From NCBI RefSeq assembly GCF_050303215.1, contig NZ_JBNLBH010000106.1, forward strand, positions 186,001 through 250,000: 64,000 bases of DNA. Direction: 5' to 3'. The DNA comes from Haliangium sp050303215 (GTDB lineage Bacteria; Myxococcota_A; Polyangia; Haliangiales; Haliangiaceae). A program made the translations under genes and the position numbers. Within the stretch, counting starts at the first letter, position 1. Each line of letters opens with the position of its first letter. Shown here piece by piece: positions 41,740 through 52,193 of this stretch. The notes beneath the pieces are model-generated. The model did not search any database. It saw only the letters and a program-made list of their open reading frames with translations, and had not been told where the DNA came from.

Positions 41740-41966
41740 GCATCAGCTCCTGCAGCGGCCCGCATCTCCTGCGCGTGCAGCACTGACGCAGATTGGCCTC
41801 GGGGCCATGGACGACTGTCTACACCCCGCGTGTCCCAGCCCGGCGCGGGCCCGGGCGACGGCCGAGAGCGGCCGCGTAGAGCGGCTGTGACGTCGGTATG
41901 CAGATTGCACTGCGTGAAGTCGACCTGTCGGCCGTCCGCTGCGGGTCCCTCGACGAGGAGGACGTC

Positions 41967-42494
41967 ATGAAACGCTTGGTTTTGATCGCACTGTTGGCAA
42001 CGTCGCAGGCACTGATGGCGGGCGCTTGTGTGGTGCGCGCTCGGCCCGCACCGGTAGTAGCGACCGCGGTGGCCGTGGGGGTGGCGGGGGTAGCGCTGGC
42101 GCCGCCGGCTCCCCGGGTGGTGCACTTCGAGACCCGGCCCGGATACGTCTGGATCGAGGGCCGCTGGGCCTATCGCGCCGGCGCCTGGGAGTGGGCTCCG
42201 GGGTACTGGGTCGCGGCCCGGCCCGGCTTCGTGTACGTGCAAGGCTTCTGGCGCGTCGACGGCGGGCGTCACATCTGGGTGCCGGGGCGCTGGCAGCGGG
42301 CCCGTCGCGGGCACGTCTGGGTGCGCGGCTACTGGCACTGGAACGGCGCTCGCCACGTCTGGGTGCCAGGGCGGTGGCAGACGAGTCGGCGCGGGCACGT
42401 CTGGGTACACGGGCACTGGGTGCAGGGCTCCGGGGGACGGCACCGGTGGGTGTCGGGCCACTGGAAACGCCCGCGGCGGGTGAGGCGGCGCTAG
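41967..42494 (+). CDS. Exported WXXGXW-repeat protein
   Basis: 175 residues from ATG 41967, fixed by GAGGAG 6 bases upstream. A signal peptide (MKRLVLIALLATSQALMAGA) precedes a Cys that may be lipidated, although the lipobox is atypical. The mature protein is basic and built of about eight W-x-x-G-x-W style units (WIEGRW, WAPGYW, WVPGRW, WVRGYW, WVPGRW, WVHGHW, WVSGHW), the YXWV/WXXGXW repeat found in many proteobacterial envelope proteins. It is likely a cell-envelope protein of unknown role. Confidence 0.88.
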   Translation: MKRLVLIALLATSQALMAGACVVRARPAPVVATAVAVGVAGVALAPPAPRVVHFETRPGYVWIEGRWAYRAGAWEWAPGYWVAARPGFVYVQGFWRVDGGRHIWVPGRWQRARRGHVWVRGYWHWNGARHVWVPGRWQTSRRGHVWVHGHWVQGSGGRHRWVSGHWKRPRRVRRR

Positions 42495-42583
42495 TCTCCT
42501 GACCTCGTCGCCACCCCGTCGGCGCGGTCGCGTCCAGGCCGGGCGAGCCACTCGGGGCGATTTTGGTTTACAACCAAGCGGCC

Positions 42584-45538
42584 ATGGAGCTCGATGCACT
42601 GCAGAAGGAGATCCGCCGCTCGTGTCCGGCCCGGGTGTGGTCGCAAGGGGTACGGCTGGCGCGCGAGGACGCGGTGAGCGGGGAGAGCGCGAGCGCCGAC
42701 GAGGTGGTGCTGCGGGTGCGCGCGCCGGGGCGGGCGGTGGCGCCCACAGTGGTGCTGTACCCGGTGGATCTGGAGTGGGAGTGCGATTGCCCCAACAGCG
42801 AAGACACCTGCGCTCACGTGTGCGCGGCCGTGATCGCGCTGGTCCAGGCCCGCAAGCAGGGGCACGAGCTGCCCGGGGCCGACAACGCGGGCAGCAAGGT
42901 CCGCTATCGCTTCCTGCGCAGCGAGGGCAGCCTGGCGCTCACCCGCGTCATCGTGGCGTCCGACGGCCGCGAGCACCCCATCGCGCACACCCTGGTGGCC
43001 ACGATGGACGATCCGCCGGGTGGGGCACCCATCAGCCCCGAGCAGAGTGACCTCAACGTCGACCGCCTGCTGGGCGCGCGCGCCGCCGGGCGTATCCCGT
43101 CCGACCGGCTCGAGAACCTGCTCATCGCCCTGGCCGGGCACGGCGAGATCTTCCTCGACGACGAGCCGGTGACGGTAACCGAGGAGGTGCTGGTGCCGCA
43201 CGCCGTGCTCGACGACAGCCCCAGTGGGGTGCGCTTCACTCTCACCGCCGACCCCCGCGTCGACGAGGTCGTCGCCCCCGGGGTGGCCCGGTGCGGGCGC
43301 GAGCTGTGCCGGCTCGGTGAGCTGGAGCTGTGCGGCACCCGGCTCGAACGTCTGCCCGCGGTGCGCGAGCTCGGCCGCCGCGAGCTGGCGGACTTCTTCG
43401 AGCGCGAGCTGCCTGCGCTGGAGGCGCGGATTCCGGTCGAGCGGCGCACGAGTCGGGCCCCCAAGGTGGACCGATCGGCGCGGCCGGACATGGTCATCGA
43501 CGTGAGCTACGATGGCCACAGCCTGGCCGTGCTGCCGCTGCTGTTCTACGTCGACGAGCGCGGCCAGCGCATCGCCCGCGTGGACGGGGAGCGGCTGGTG
43601 GCGGTGGGCGCCAAGGACCTCCTGCCCGCGCGCGACCAGGCCGCCGAGAAGCGCCTGCGCCATCGCCTGCGCGACGAGCTCAACCTCGTCCCCGGCCAGC
43701 GGGTCGTGTTCGAGGGTCGAGACGCGGCCGGGTTCCAGCAGCGGCTGCGGGCCTGGGGCGGGACCCTGGAGGGAGATGTCGCCCGCGAGCGGTTCTGGGA
43801 CGTGGCTCCGCTGGAGCCGCGGCTCAGCGTGCGCGGCGAGCTGGTCGACATCTACTTCGCGGCGCCCGGCGCCGGCGCCGAGGCGGGCCACGCCGAGGGC
43901 CGGGCCGGCGCGGCCGAGGTGCTGCACGCCTGGCGCCGCGGCGACGGTCTGGTGGCCTTGACCGGCGGCGGCTGGGCGCCGGTGCCGGCGGTCTGGCTCG
44001 AGGCCCACGGCCAACTCGTCGCCGACCTGCTGGCGGCCCGCACCCCGGACGGCCGTGTGCCCGCCTTCGCCCAGCCCGACCTGGCCCAGCTCTGCGACCA
44101 GCTCGATCACCCTCGGCCACCCGGACTCGATCGCCTCACGCCCCTGTTCGAAGGGTTCTCGGGCCTGCCCGAGGTCGTCTTGCCCACCGATCTCGACGCC
44201 ACCCTGCGGCCCTACCAGCACATCGGCGTGCGCTGGCTGTCGTTCCTCGACAGCGCCGGCCTGGGTGCGATCCTGGCCGACGACATGGGGCTCGGTAAGA
44301 CCCTCCAGACCCTGTGCGTGCTGACCGGCCGGACCTTGATCGTCAGTCCGACCAGCGTCATCCACAACTGGGCCAGCGAGATCGCGCGCTTTCGCCCCCG
44401 GCTGCGCGTGCTCCTGTACCACGGCTCCCGTCGCGGCCTCGACTCGCTCGAGCACAGCGACGTCGTGCTCACCACCTACGCCCTGCTGCGCCTCGATCTG
44501 GACGCCCTGGCCGCTATCCGCTGGGACGCGGTGGTGCTCGACGAGGCCCAGGCCATCAAGAATCCGCACAGCCAAGTGGCCCGTGCCGCCTATCGGCTCG
44601 AGGCCGGGTTCCGGGTCGCCCTCAGCGGCACCCCGGTCGAGAACCGGCTCGAAGAGCTGTGGAGCCTCATGCACTTCGCCAACCGGGGCCTGCTCGGCGG
44701 CCGCAAGGACTTTCAAGAGCGCTACGCCGAGCCCGTGGCCCGCGGCGACGCCGGTGCGACCGCGCGCCTGCGGGCCCGCATCGGGCCGTTCTTGCTGCGC
44801 CGGCGCAAACGCGACGTCGCACCCGAGCTGCCGCCCCGCACCGAAGCGGTGCTGTACTGCGAGCTCGAGGAGCGCGAGCGAGCCCAGTACGACGCCGTGC
44901 GCGCCGCCGCGCGCCAGGACGTGCTCGACCGCCTGGCTCAGGGCGGCAACGTACTGGCCGCCCTCGAGGCGCTCCTGCGCTTGCGCCAAGCCGCCTGCCA
45001 CACCGGGCTGTTGCCGAGCGTGGACGCCGAGAGCTCGTCCAAGGTGGCGCTCTTGGTCGACGCCCTGCGCTTGGTCGCAGACGAGGACGGCAAGGCGCTG
45101 GTGTTCTCGCAGTGGACCGGTTTGCTCGACCTCATCGAGCCCCACCTGCGCACCGCCGAGATCGACTTCGTCCGCCTGGACGGGAGTACCCGAGATCGGG
45201 CCGGAGTGGTGGCCACGTTCCAGCGCGAGGCCGGGCCGCCGGTGATGCTGATCTCGCTCAAAGCCGGCGGCACTGGTCTGAACCTGACCGCTGCCGATCA
45301 CGTATTCCTATGCGATCCGTGGTGGAATCCCGCGGCCGAGGACCAAGCCGCCGATCGCGCCCACCGCATCGGCCAGGATCGGCCGGTCATGGTCTATCGG
45401 CTGGTCGCCAAGGACACGGTCGAAGAGCGCATCCTGGAGCTCCAGCAGCGAAAACGGGCCCTGGCTGACACCGCCCTGGGTGAGGCCGAGCGCGCGGCGG
45501 CCTTGACCCGCGACGACCTGATGGCCCTGCTGGCGTGA
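42584..45538 (+). CDS. SNF2-family DEAD/DEAH helicase with SWIM zinc finger
   Basis: 984 residues from ATG 42584. An N-terminal SWIM zinc-binding motif (WECDCPNSEDTCAHVCAAVI, a CxC...CxH pattern) precedes a long middle region. The SNF2 ATPase follows: ILADDMGLGKTLQTLCVL (Walker A), VVLDEAQAIKNPHSQ (DEAQ box), ALSGTPVENRLEELWS, and the second lobe with VFSQWTGLLDLIE, LISLKAGGTGLNLT and AADRAHRIGQDRPV. Such bacterial HepA/RapA-like ATPases remodel protein-DNA or RNA polymerase complexes. The SWIM domain may bind nucleic acid or protein. It stands alone, 90 bases after the WXXGXW gene. Confidence 0.95.
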   Translation: MELDALQKEIRRSCPARVWSQGVRLAREDAVSGESASADEVVLRVRAPGRAVAPTVVLYPVDLEWECDCPNSEDTCAHVCAAVIALVQARKQGHELPGADNAGSKVRYRFLRSEGSLALTRVIVASDGREHPIAHTLVATMDDPPGGAPISPEQSDLNVDRLLGARAAGRIPSDRLENLLIALAGHGEIFLDDEPVTVTEEVLVPHAVLDDSPSGVRFTLTADPRVDEVVAPGVARCGRELCRLGELELCGTRLERLPAVRELGRRELADFFERELPALEARIPVERRTSRAPKVDRSARPDMVIDVSYDGHSLAVLPLLFYVDERGQRIARVDGERLVAVGAKDLLPARDQAAEKRLRHRLRDELNLVPGQRVVFEGRDAAGFQQRLRAWGGTLEGDVARERFWDVAPLEPRLSVRGELVDIYFAAPGAGAEAGHAEGRAGAAEVLHAWRRGDGLVALTGGGWAPVPAVWLEAHGQLVADLLAARTPDGRVPAFAQPDLAQLCDQLDHPRPPGLDRLTPLFEGFSGLPEVVLPTDLDATLRPYQHIGVRWLSFLDSAGLGAILADDMGLGKTLQTLCVLTGRTLIVSPTSVIHNWASEIARFRPRLRVLLYHGSRRGLDSLEHSDVVLTTYALLRLDLDALAAIRWDAVVLDEAQAIKNPHSQVARAAYRLEAGFRVALSGTPVENRLEELWSLMHFANRGLLGGRKDFQERYAEPVARGDAGATARLRARIGPFLLRRRKRDVAPELPPRTEAVLYCELEERERAQYDAVRAAARQDVLDRLAQGGNVLAALEALLRLRQAACHTGLLPSVDAESSSKVALLVDALRLVADEDGKALVFSQWTGLLDLIEPHLRTAEIDFVRLDGSTRDRAGVVATFQREAGPPVMLISLKAGGTGLNLTAADHVFLCDPWWNPAAEDQAADRAHRIGQDRPVMVYRLVAKDTVEERILELQQRKRALADTALGEAERAAALTRDDLMALLA

Positions 45539-45632
45539 GTCCGAGGCACACGTGGATTTATCGTCAACGCGATGGTCGCATCGCTCGATATCCGAGTACA
45601 ATCGAGCGAAGTGATGTCTTGTACGCTGCGAT

Positions 45633-48503
45633 ATGCGACCCTCTTGCGAGCCCGAAACGAGACGAATGGCCGCCAGCAAGTCTGAGTTCGCCGCGGTAGT
45701 TCTGGAACACCTACGCGCCATTCGGGCCGGTTCGTGCACTCTTGCGCAGGAGGACATCGACCAGGAGGACGACCCCGCGGTCAAGGAGCTGCTCGAGGAG
45801 CTGCGCGCGCTCCAAGAGCAGCAGGCCGAGGTGTGCGTGCAGAGTGACCACGAACGCCAGCACCGGCTCACCCAAGCCATCCTCGACGCCCTGCCGGTCA
45901 ATGTATTCATGAAGGACAGCAAAGGGCGCTTCGTGCACTGGAATCAGCAGACCGCGGAGAACGTCGGGGTATCCAAGGAGCGGGCCATCGGCAACACCGA
46001 CTACGACGTCTTTCCGACCGACGTCGCCGACCGCCTGAGGGCCGTGGATCAGCAGGTGTTGGCCAAGGGGCAACGCATCTTCACCGAGGAGCAGGTGCGC
46101 ATCGACGGTGACGAGCGGGTCTACTTCGCCGGCAAGCTGCCTTTGCGTGTGGACGGCTTCGACGAGACCTTCCTGCTCGGCTTCTCGCTGGACATCACCA
46201 AGCAGAAGCGCATCGCCCGCGACCTCGACGCCCAGCGCGAGTTCATCCAACAGGTCCTGGACCACGACCCCAACCTCATCTTCGTCAAGGATGCGCGTGG
46301 CAACTTCTTGCTCGTGAACCAGGCGGTAGCGAAGCTGTTTGGCAAGTCGGTCGACGAGCTGACCGACGTGAGCAACTACGCCGTGCATGCCTCGCCCGAG
46401 GAGGTAGATGCCTACAACGAGACCGATCAGCGCGTGATCGAGAACCTGGAGTCGATCAAGCTGGAGGAGCCGTTCAGCCTCTCGGACGGCTCGACCCGAT
46501 GGTTCGAGACCTTCAAGACCCCGCTTCGGCGTGCAAACGGTGAGGTGTGCGTGTTGGGCATCTCGATCGACATCACCGAGCGCAAGCTCGAGCAGATGAA
46601 GGACGCCCGCTTCACGGCCATCATCGAGTCCTCGGTGGACGCGATCGTGAGCCTCGATCGGCGCGGGCGCATCATTTACTGGAACCCGGCGGCCGAGGCG
46701 CTGCTCGGCTACACCCGGGAAGAGGCGGTGGGAATGTCGGTGTTCTCGATGTCGCCCGAGAGGATGCGCGACGACACCAAGGCGCTCGTGGCGCGGCTGT
46801 GGGCCGGCGAGTCGCAGCCGCCGTTCGAGACCCGGCGGTTGCACAAGGACGGCCACGAGGTCGACGTCGTACTCAGTGTATCGCCGGTCCGGCTCCCCGA
46901 CGGTGAGGTGGTCGGGCTCGCCAGCATCCTCCGCGACGTCACCGAGCGCAAGGAGTTCGAGCGCGAGCTGGTGCTGGCCAAGGAGCAGGCCGAGACCGCG
47001 ACCGTGGCCAAGTCGCAGTTCCTGGCCAATATCAGCCACGAGATCCGGACCCCGCTCAACGGCGTCATCGGGATGACCAGCTTGCTGTTCACCACCGAGC
47101 TCGATGAGGAGCAGCGCGGCTACGTGGAGAGCATCGAGATCAGCGGCAACACCCTGCTCACCCTGATCAACGACATCTTGGACTTCTCCAAGATGGAATC
47201 CGAGCAGCTACGGCTACAGCGCGAGCCCTTCGGCGTGCTGGAATGCGTGAACAAGGCCGTGAGCATGTCGTCGTCCATGGCCGGACAGAGGGACCTGCAT
47301 CTCTCGACCGACGTCGACACCGAGCTGCCGAGGTACATCGTCGGCGATCCCACCCGGCTGCTGCAGGTGCTGTGCAACCTGATCAACAACGCGGTCAAGT
47401 TCACCGAGGCCGGGCGGGTGGCGGTGTCGGTCGGGCTGGTGCATCACAGCGGCGACGACGTCGAGCTGTTGTTCTCGGTGCAGGACACCGGCATCGGCAT
47501 CCCGGCCAGCAAGCTCGACACGCTGTTCGAGCGCTTCACCCAAGTGGACACCTCGGCCACACGCAAGTACGGCGGGACCGGCTTGGGGTTGGCCATCAGC
47601 AAGCGCTTGGTGGAGCTCATGGGCGGGCGCATCTGGGTCGAGAGTGAGGAGGGCCGCGGGTCGACGTTCTCGTTTACGATGCACGCGACGGTGGCCAGCG
47701 AGGCCGTGGACGAGGTCCAGGCGAGCAGGCCCGAGGTCGCCGCCGCGGGGTCACGACCCGACGCCCGGCGCGCGCTGAAGATCCTGGTGGCCGAGGACAA
47801 CTTGGTGAACCAGAAGGTCGCGGTTGGGCTGCTGCGACGGCTCGGTCACGAGATCGACGTGGCCGAAAACGGGGCCTCCGTGCTGGCGGCGTTGGCGCAG
47901 CGCCGCTATGATGTCGTGTTCATGGATCTTCATATGCCGGTGATGGACGGGGTCGTCACGACCCAGCGGATCATCGAGCGCTGTCCGGCGTCGCAGCGTC
48001 CCGTGATCGTTGCGATGACGGCTGACGCCATGCACGGAGACCGTGAATACTGTCTGGAGATCGGAATGCAGGACTACATCAGCAAGCCCGTGACCCTGGA
48101 GAAGCTGTCATCCGTGCTCGACACTTGGTGTAGCGGCGACGACGGCGGCCCAGGAGCGCACGGCGGCGAGGCCTTGGTCGACCGGGAGCTGTTCGACAGC
48201 TATGGGGTCGAGCTCATGCGCGAGCTGTGGCAAACCTTCGTGGACACCGTGCCCCCGCGGCTCGAGCGGATGCGGCGGCTGTACGAGGCCGGAGACATGT
48301 CCGCGTTGTCCGAAGAAGCGCACACCCTCAAGGGCACCGGACTCAACCTTGGCGTTCAGCGCTTCGCCGCGCTCTGCCGTGACCTCGAGCTGCGCTCTCG
48401 GAGCGGCGACGTCAGCACCGGGGTCGGCGACCTGCTCGCCACGCTGGAGCAGAGTTATCAGGATAGCCGAGACGCCCTCGCGGCGCTGCTGGCAGGCTGC
48501 TGA
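45633..48503 (+). CDS. Hybrid sensor histidine kinase: three PAS, HisKA, HATPase, REC, HPt
   Basis: Up to 956 residues; ATG 45633, or ATG 45666 (MAASKSEFAAV) as an alternative. TACAAT at 45597-45602 is a fair -10. An acidic helical N-terminus precedes three PAS domains (about 79-195, 200-320, 327-445). Then come HisKA with His469 in FLANISHEIRTPLNG, HATPase with NLINNAVKFTEAG, DTGIGIP and GGTGLGLAISKRLVE, a receiver domain with Asp765 in VVFMDLHMPVMDG, and a C-terminal HPt with His897 in EAHTLKGTGLNLG. No membrane span is evident, so it is a cytosolic phosphorelay sensor. Its final response regulator is not in the window. Confidence 0.95.
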   Translation: MRPSCEPETRRMAASKSEFAAVVLEHLRAIRAGSCTLAQEDIDQEDDPAVKELLEELRALQEQQAEVCVQSDHERQHRLTQAILDALPVNVFMKDSKGRFVHWNQQTAENVGVSKERAIGNTDYDVFPTDVADRLRAVDQQVLAKGQRIFTEEQVRIDGDERVYFAGKLPLRVDGFDETFLLGFSLDITKQKRIARDLDAQREFIQQVLDHDPNLIFVKDARGNFLLVNQAVAKLFGKSVDELTDVSNYAVHASPEEVDAYNETDQRVIENLESIKLEEPFSLSDGSTRWFETFKTPLRRANGEVCVLGISIDITERKLEQMKDARFTAIIESSVDAIVSLDRRGRIIYWNPAAEALLGYTREEAVGMSVFSMSPERMRDDTKALVARLWAGESQPPFETRRLHKDGHEVDVVLSVSPVRLPDGEVVGLASILRDVTERKEFERELVLAKEQAETATVAKSQFLANISHEIRTPLNGVIGMTSLLFTTELDEEQRGYVESIEISGNTLLTLINDILDFSKMESEQLRLQREPFGVLECVNKAVSMSSSMAGQRDLHLSTDVDTELPRYIVGDPTRLLQVLCNLINNAVKFTEAGRVAVSVGLVHHSGDDVELLFSVQDTGIGIPASKLDTLFERFTQVDTSATRKYGGTGLGLAISKRLVELMGGRIWVESEEGRGSTFSFTMHATVASEAVDEVQASRPEVAAAGSRPDARRALKILVAEDNLVNQKVAVGLLRRLGHEIDVAENGASVLAALAQRRYDVVFMDLHMPVMDGVVTTQRIIERCPASQRPVIVAMTADAMHGDREYCLEIGMQDYISKPVTLEKLSSVLDTWCSGDDGGPGAHGGEALVDRELFDSYGVELMRELWQTFVDTVPPRLERMRRLYEAGDMSALSEEAHTLKGTGLNLGVQRFAALCRDLELRSRSGDVSTGVGDLLATLEQSYQDSRDALAALLAGC

Positions 48504-48577
48504 AGAGCTCCGTCGAGCGTCCAACGTAGCCGTGCGCCCATCTACAAGCCTGCACGCGGGCGAGCGCTGAGCGCGGG

Positions 48578-50944
48578 TCAGCGCCGGCAGTGCGCCGATG
48601 CCGCGTCCAAGCCCAGGTCGGCGGCGCGGCACATCGCGGCGCGCGCGTCGGCCTCACGGTCGGCGGCGGCGTAGGCCTGACCGAGCAGGAAGAAGCCGCT
48701 GGCGTTGTTCGGGTCTGCGCTCGTGACCCGCTCCAGGTCGGGCACCGCGAGCGCGGCGCGACCGACCATGAGGTAGGCTTGGCCACGGACCAGGAAGGCG
48801 TCCGGGTACAGGTGGTCGGCGTCGCGATCGATGACCTCGGTGAGCGCCGAGATCGCCTCGCCGGCCTGGCCTTGCTCGAGCTGGACCAGGCCCAGGTTGT
48901 AGCGCGCGCCCGCGTACCCCGGGGCGACCTTGAGGGCGTTGCGATACGCGGCGGCCGCTGCCGCTGGGTCGTCGCGGAACAGGGCCGAGCCGATCGCGTT
49001 GTGCGCGGCGGCGTAGTCGCTGCACAGGGCCAGCGCGCGCTCGGCCGCCTCGGTCACCGCGGCCACGTTGGCTTCGGCGTACAGCCGCGCCTTGGCCAGC
49101 CAGTACCAATGCTCGGCGGAGGTGGGTTCGTCGGCCAGTAGCAGGCGTACGGCCTTCACGTCCTGGTCGCGGCCGCTGTCGGGGGAGCCGCCGTCGAGCA
49201 GGGCGGCGGCCTCGATCAGGCGACCGAGCACCGCCGGGTCGTCGCTCCGACACCCGGCCGGCGCCGCGGGCTCGCGCTGGCGTGTGCTGATCTGGTCGAG
49301 GCGCTCGTGCAAGCCGGCGAGGTCGTGCTCCGGCGAGCCCGTGCCGGCGTCGGTGCTGCCGGTCGCGAGCACGCCTGCGTCGGCGCCGACGTCCGTGAGC
49401 CCGGCCGGCGTGCGGGCCACCCACACCGCCGCTCCGGCGCCGGCCGCGGCGGTCACGAGCACGGCCACGGCTGCGTACAGGCGCCGCCGGCTGCCCCCGG
49501 CCGGCCGCGTCTGCCCGGCGCGCGCCGGCACCGGGGCCAGGGTTGGTGACGGGGTCACCGGTGGCAACCCGTCGTCATCGGTGCCGCGCGCCGGGAAGGC
49601 GTCATAACTCTGGGACGCCAGCGACGGCTGGGCGTACGGCGCCGGGGCAGGTTGCTGGTACCCGGCCATGGGGGCCACGGAGCTATCTCGTCCGGGCCCG
49701 AGGCTGGGCTGCGACGCGGCGCTTGCGTGGCCGTGGCCGGTGCCCTCGATCGTCGCGCGGGGCGGGACGCGCTGCGGGGTCCCGTGCGCGTACGGAGGCT
49801 CGGGCCCCCGGGCGGGCGGCGGCGGTGTGCCCAGGGAGCGGGTCGCGTTCGAGTCTTGGGCTGGCGGCGGCGGTGTGCCCAGGGAGCGGGTCGCGTTCCG
49901 GTCCGGCGGCGGCGGCGTGCCGAGGGAGCGGGTCGCGTTCGGATCTTGGGCTGGTGGCGGTGGAGTCCCGTGCAGCAAGGTGTTGGGGCGCGGCTCGGGA
50001 GTGGTATCGAAGGTCCGCTGCGGCGCCGGCTTGGGCCCGAGCGGGCGGGTCATCGCCCCGGCCGGGGCCGGGAGCAAGCCGGTCATGCCCACTGCCTCGA
50101 GCAGGGTCGTGCGCATCGCGGCCATGCTCGGCGGCCGATCCTGGGGCTGCTTGGCCAGGCACTGCGCCACCACTGCGCTCAGCGCCGCGGGCACGTCCGG
50201 GGCCAGGCTGTGGACCCGGGGTGGCTCGGTGGTCAGGTGCGCCACCAGCATCATGGGCAGGGTCGGCCCATCGAAGGGGAGCTGCCCGGTGAGCATCTGG
50301 AACAGGATGATGCCGAGCGCGTAGATGTCGGCCGCGGGAGTGACCCGGCGGCCCTCGCACTGCTCCGGCGACATGTACGCCGGCGTGCCGATCACCGCGC
50401 CGGTCTGCGTGGCCTTGACCTGGCTGATGTCGGGCTGCAGCCGGGCCACCCCGAAGTCGAGCACCTTGACGTAGTCATCGGTGCCCAGGCGGCGGATCAG
50501 AAACACATTGTCGGGCTTGAGGTCGCGGTGGATGATGTTCTTGCGGTGTGCCGCCTCCAGCGCGTCAGCGACCTGGGCGGTGATGAACACCGCTCGTTCG
50601 GGCGCGATCCGACCGCTGTCGCGGATGGCGTCGCTGAGCGTACGGCCCTCGAGCAGCTCCATCACGATGTAGCTGGTGCCACCCGGGTTGGCGACCAGGT
50701 CGGTGCATTCGATGATGTTCTCGTGCCGGATCAGGTTGGCGGCCTTGGCCTCGGCGAAGAAGCGGGCCACCAGGTCGGGCTGGGCGGCCACCTCGGGGCG
50801 CAGGGTCTTGATCGCCACCGGTCGGTGGAGCTCGACGTGCAGCGCTCGATAGACCTCGCCCATCCCGCCTTCGCCCAGGCGGGAGTCGATGCGGTACGGG
50901 CCGAGGAACTGCCCTACCAGAGATTCGCCGTCGGGTGTGCTCAT
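48578..50944 (-). CDS. Membrane Ser/Thr kinase with proline-rich repeats and TPRs
   Basis: 788 residues from ATG 50944 (MSTPDGESLVGQ). A complete kinase domain comes first: LGEGGMGEVYRALH, VAIKTLRPE, HRDLKPDNVF, DFGVAR, GTPAYMSPEQ. A Pro/Thr/Ala-rich linker follows, with a tandem repeat of NATRSLGTPPPP (coding repeat 49815-49975). One membrane span (AAVAVLVTAAAGAGAAVWVA) leads to an outer region of Cys-containing helices with TPR-like units (EHDLAGLHERLDQ; YAGARYNLGLVQLEQGQAGE). The TPR segment probably senses or binds an envelope protein. It is convergent with the hybrid histidine kinase. Confidence 0.93.
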   Translation of the reverse strand: MSTPDGESLVGQFLGPYRIDSRLGEGGMGEVYRALHVELHRPVAIKTLRPEVAAQPDLVARFFAEAKAANLIRHENIIECTDLVANPGGTSYIVMELLEGRTLSDAIRDSGRIAPERAVFITAQVADALEAAHRKNIIHRDLKPDNVFLIRRLGTDDYVKVLDFGVARLQPDISQVKATQTGAVIGTPAYMSPEQCEGRRVTPAADIYALGIILFQMLTGQLPFDGPTLPMMLVAHLTTEPPRVHSLAPDVPAALSAVVAQCLAKQPQDRPPSMAAMRTTLLEAVGMTGLLPAPAGAMTRPLGPKPAPQRTFDTTPEPRPNTLLHGTPPPPAQDPNATRSLGTPPPPDRNATRSLGTPPPPAQDSNATRSLGTPPPPARGPEPPYAHGTPQRVPPRATIEGTGHGHASAASQPSLGPGRDSSVAPMAGYQQPAPAPYAQPSLASQSYDAFPARGTDDDGLPPVTPSPTLAPVPARAGQTRPAGGSRRRLYAAVAVLVTAAAGAGAAVWVARTPAGLTDVGADAGVLATGSTDAGTGSPEHDLAGLHERLDQISTRQREPAAPAGCRSDDPAVLGRLIEAAALLDGGSPDSGRDQDVKAVRLLLADEPTSAEHWYWLAKARLYAEANVAAVTEAAERALALCSDYAAAHNAIGSALFRDDPAAAAAAYRNALKVAPGYAGARYNLGLVQLEQGQAGEAISALTEVIDRDADHLYPDAFLVRGQAYLMVGRAALAVPDLERVTSADPNNASGFFLLGQAYAAADREADARAAMCRAADLGLDAASAHCRR
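49815..49975 (-). repeat. Tandem coding repeat in the TPR kinase linker
   Basis: Roughly 48-base units, three complete and one partial, each encoding NATRSLGTPPPP plus a short spacer (AQDP, DR, AQDS). The middle spacer is two codons shorter. Units are nearly identical at the DNA level (shared AGGGAGCGGGTCGCGTTC), which suggests recent expansion and potential length variation. Confidence 0.8.
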
Positions 50945-51072
50945 GGCGCGTCCAGCCGCAGCGCGCGGGTGAGGGAGTGTTTCGCATGTGGTCCGTCCGG
51001 GTTCAAGACGGATCGCCGGCCGGGCGTGCTTTCCGGTCGGGCACGAGCGGCACGGAGGCGGGTTCATCGGCG

Positions 51073-51165
51073 GCCGGCGCCGGGCCATGCACGGCGGCGG
51101 GAGCCACACGCGCTCGGGGCGCGTCACACCACTGGCCGGCGTCGGGTCATGCGCGGCGGCGGGAG
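51073..51165. repeat. 31-base direct repeat between kinase and rnhA
   Basis: The segments at 51073-51103 and 51135-51165 match at 28 of 31 positions, all three differences being transitions. Both contain CGGCGGCGGGAG. They lie in the 250-base gap between the kinase start and the RNase H stop. Function unknown. Confidence 0.6.
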
Positions 51166-51194
51166 TAGGGGCGTGACGGCGGGGGCCGGCGGTG

Positions 51195-51890
<696 letters not shown>

Positions 51891-52193
51891 GGCCGGCGCA
51901 GCCTAGCGAAATTTTTTCGAGCTGTCCCGGGTGCCGGTGGCTTTATGGCCCCCGCCCTCGCGTGCCCGCCGGGTCGCTTCGTCAAGCTCGCGATGACATT
52001 CGTTCCCGTGTCCCCAAGACGGGTTACGCGACATTGTCGAGAATTGTTTACATCTGGCAGGAGGACCACTCCGGTCTCGGCCGCGACCGAGTTCGAACCG
52101 AGACCCAGGTGACAGCGATCTGGGGCCGTTTTCTGCGTCAATCGGCCATGGTACAACCGACCGCGTTCACGACAGGAACACAGGGAGAAACCA
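51891..52193. other. Divergent intergenic region, rnhA / lipoprotein
   Basis: 303 bases, A/T-richer around 52020-52060. It contains the ribosome site GGGAG (52183-52187) of the lipoprotein gene. No gene or certain promoter was recognised; an open frame spanning it lacks credible composition. Confidence 0.4.

Noticed and set aside
42491..45301. 936-residue frame antisense to the SNF2 helicase
   Set aside because: Same artefact; no motifs, whereas the sense frame has all helicase motifs.
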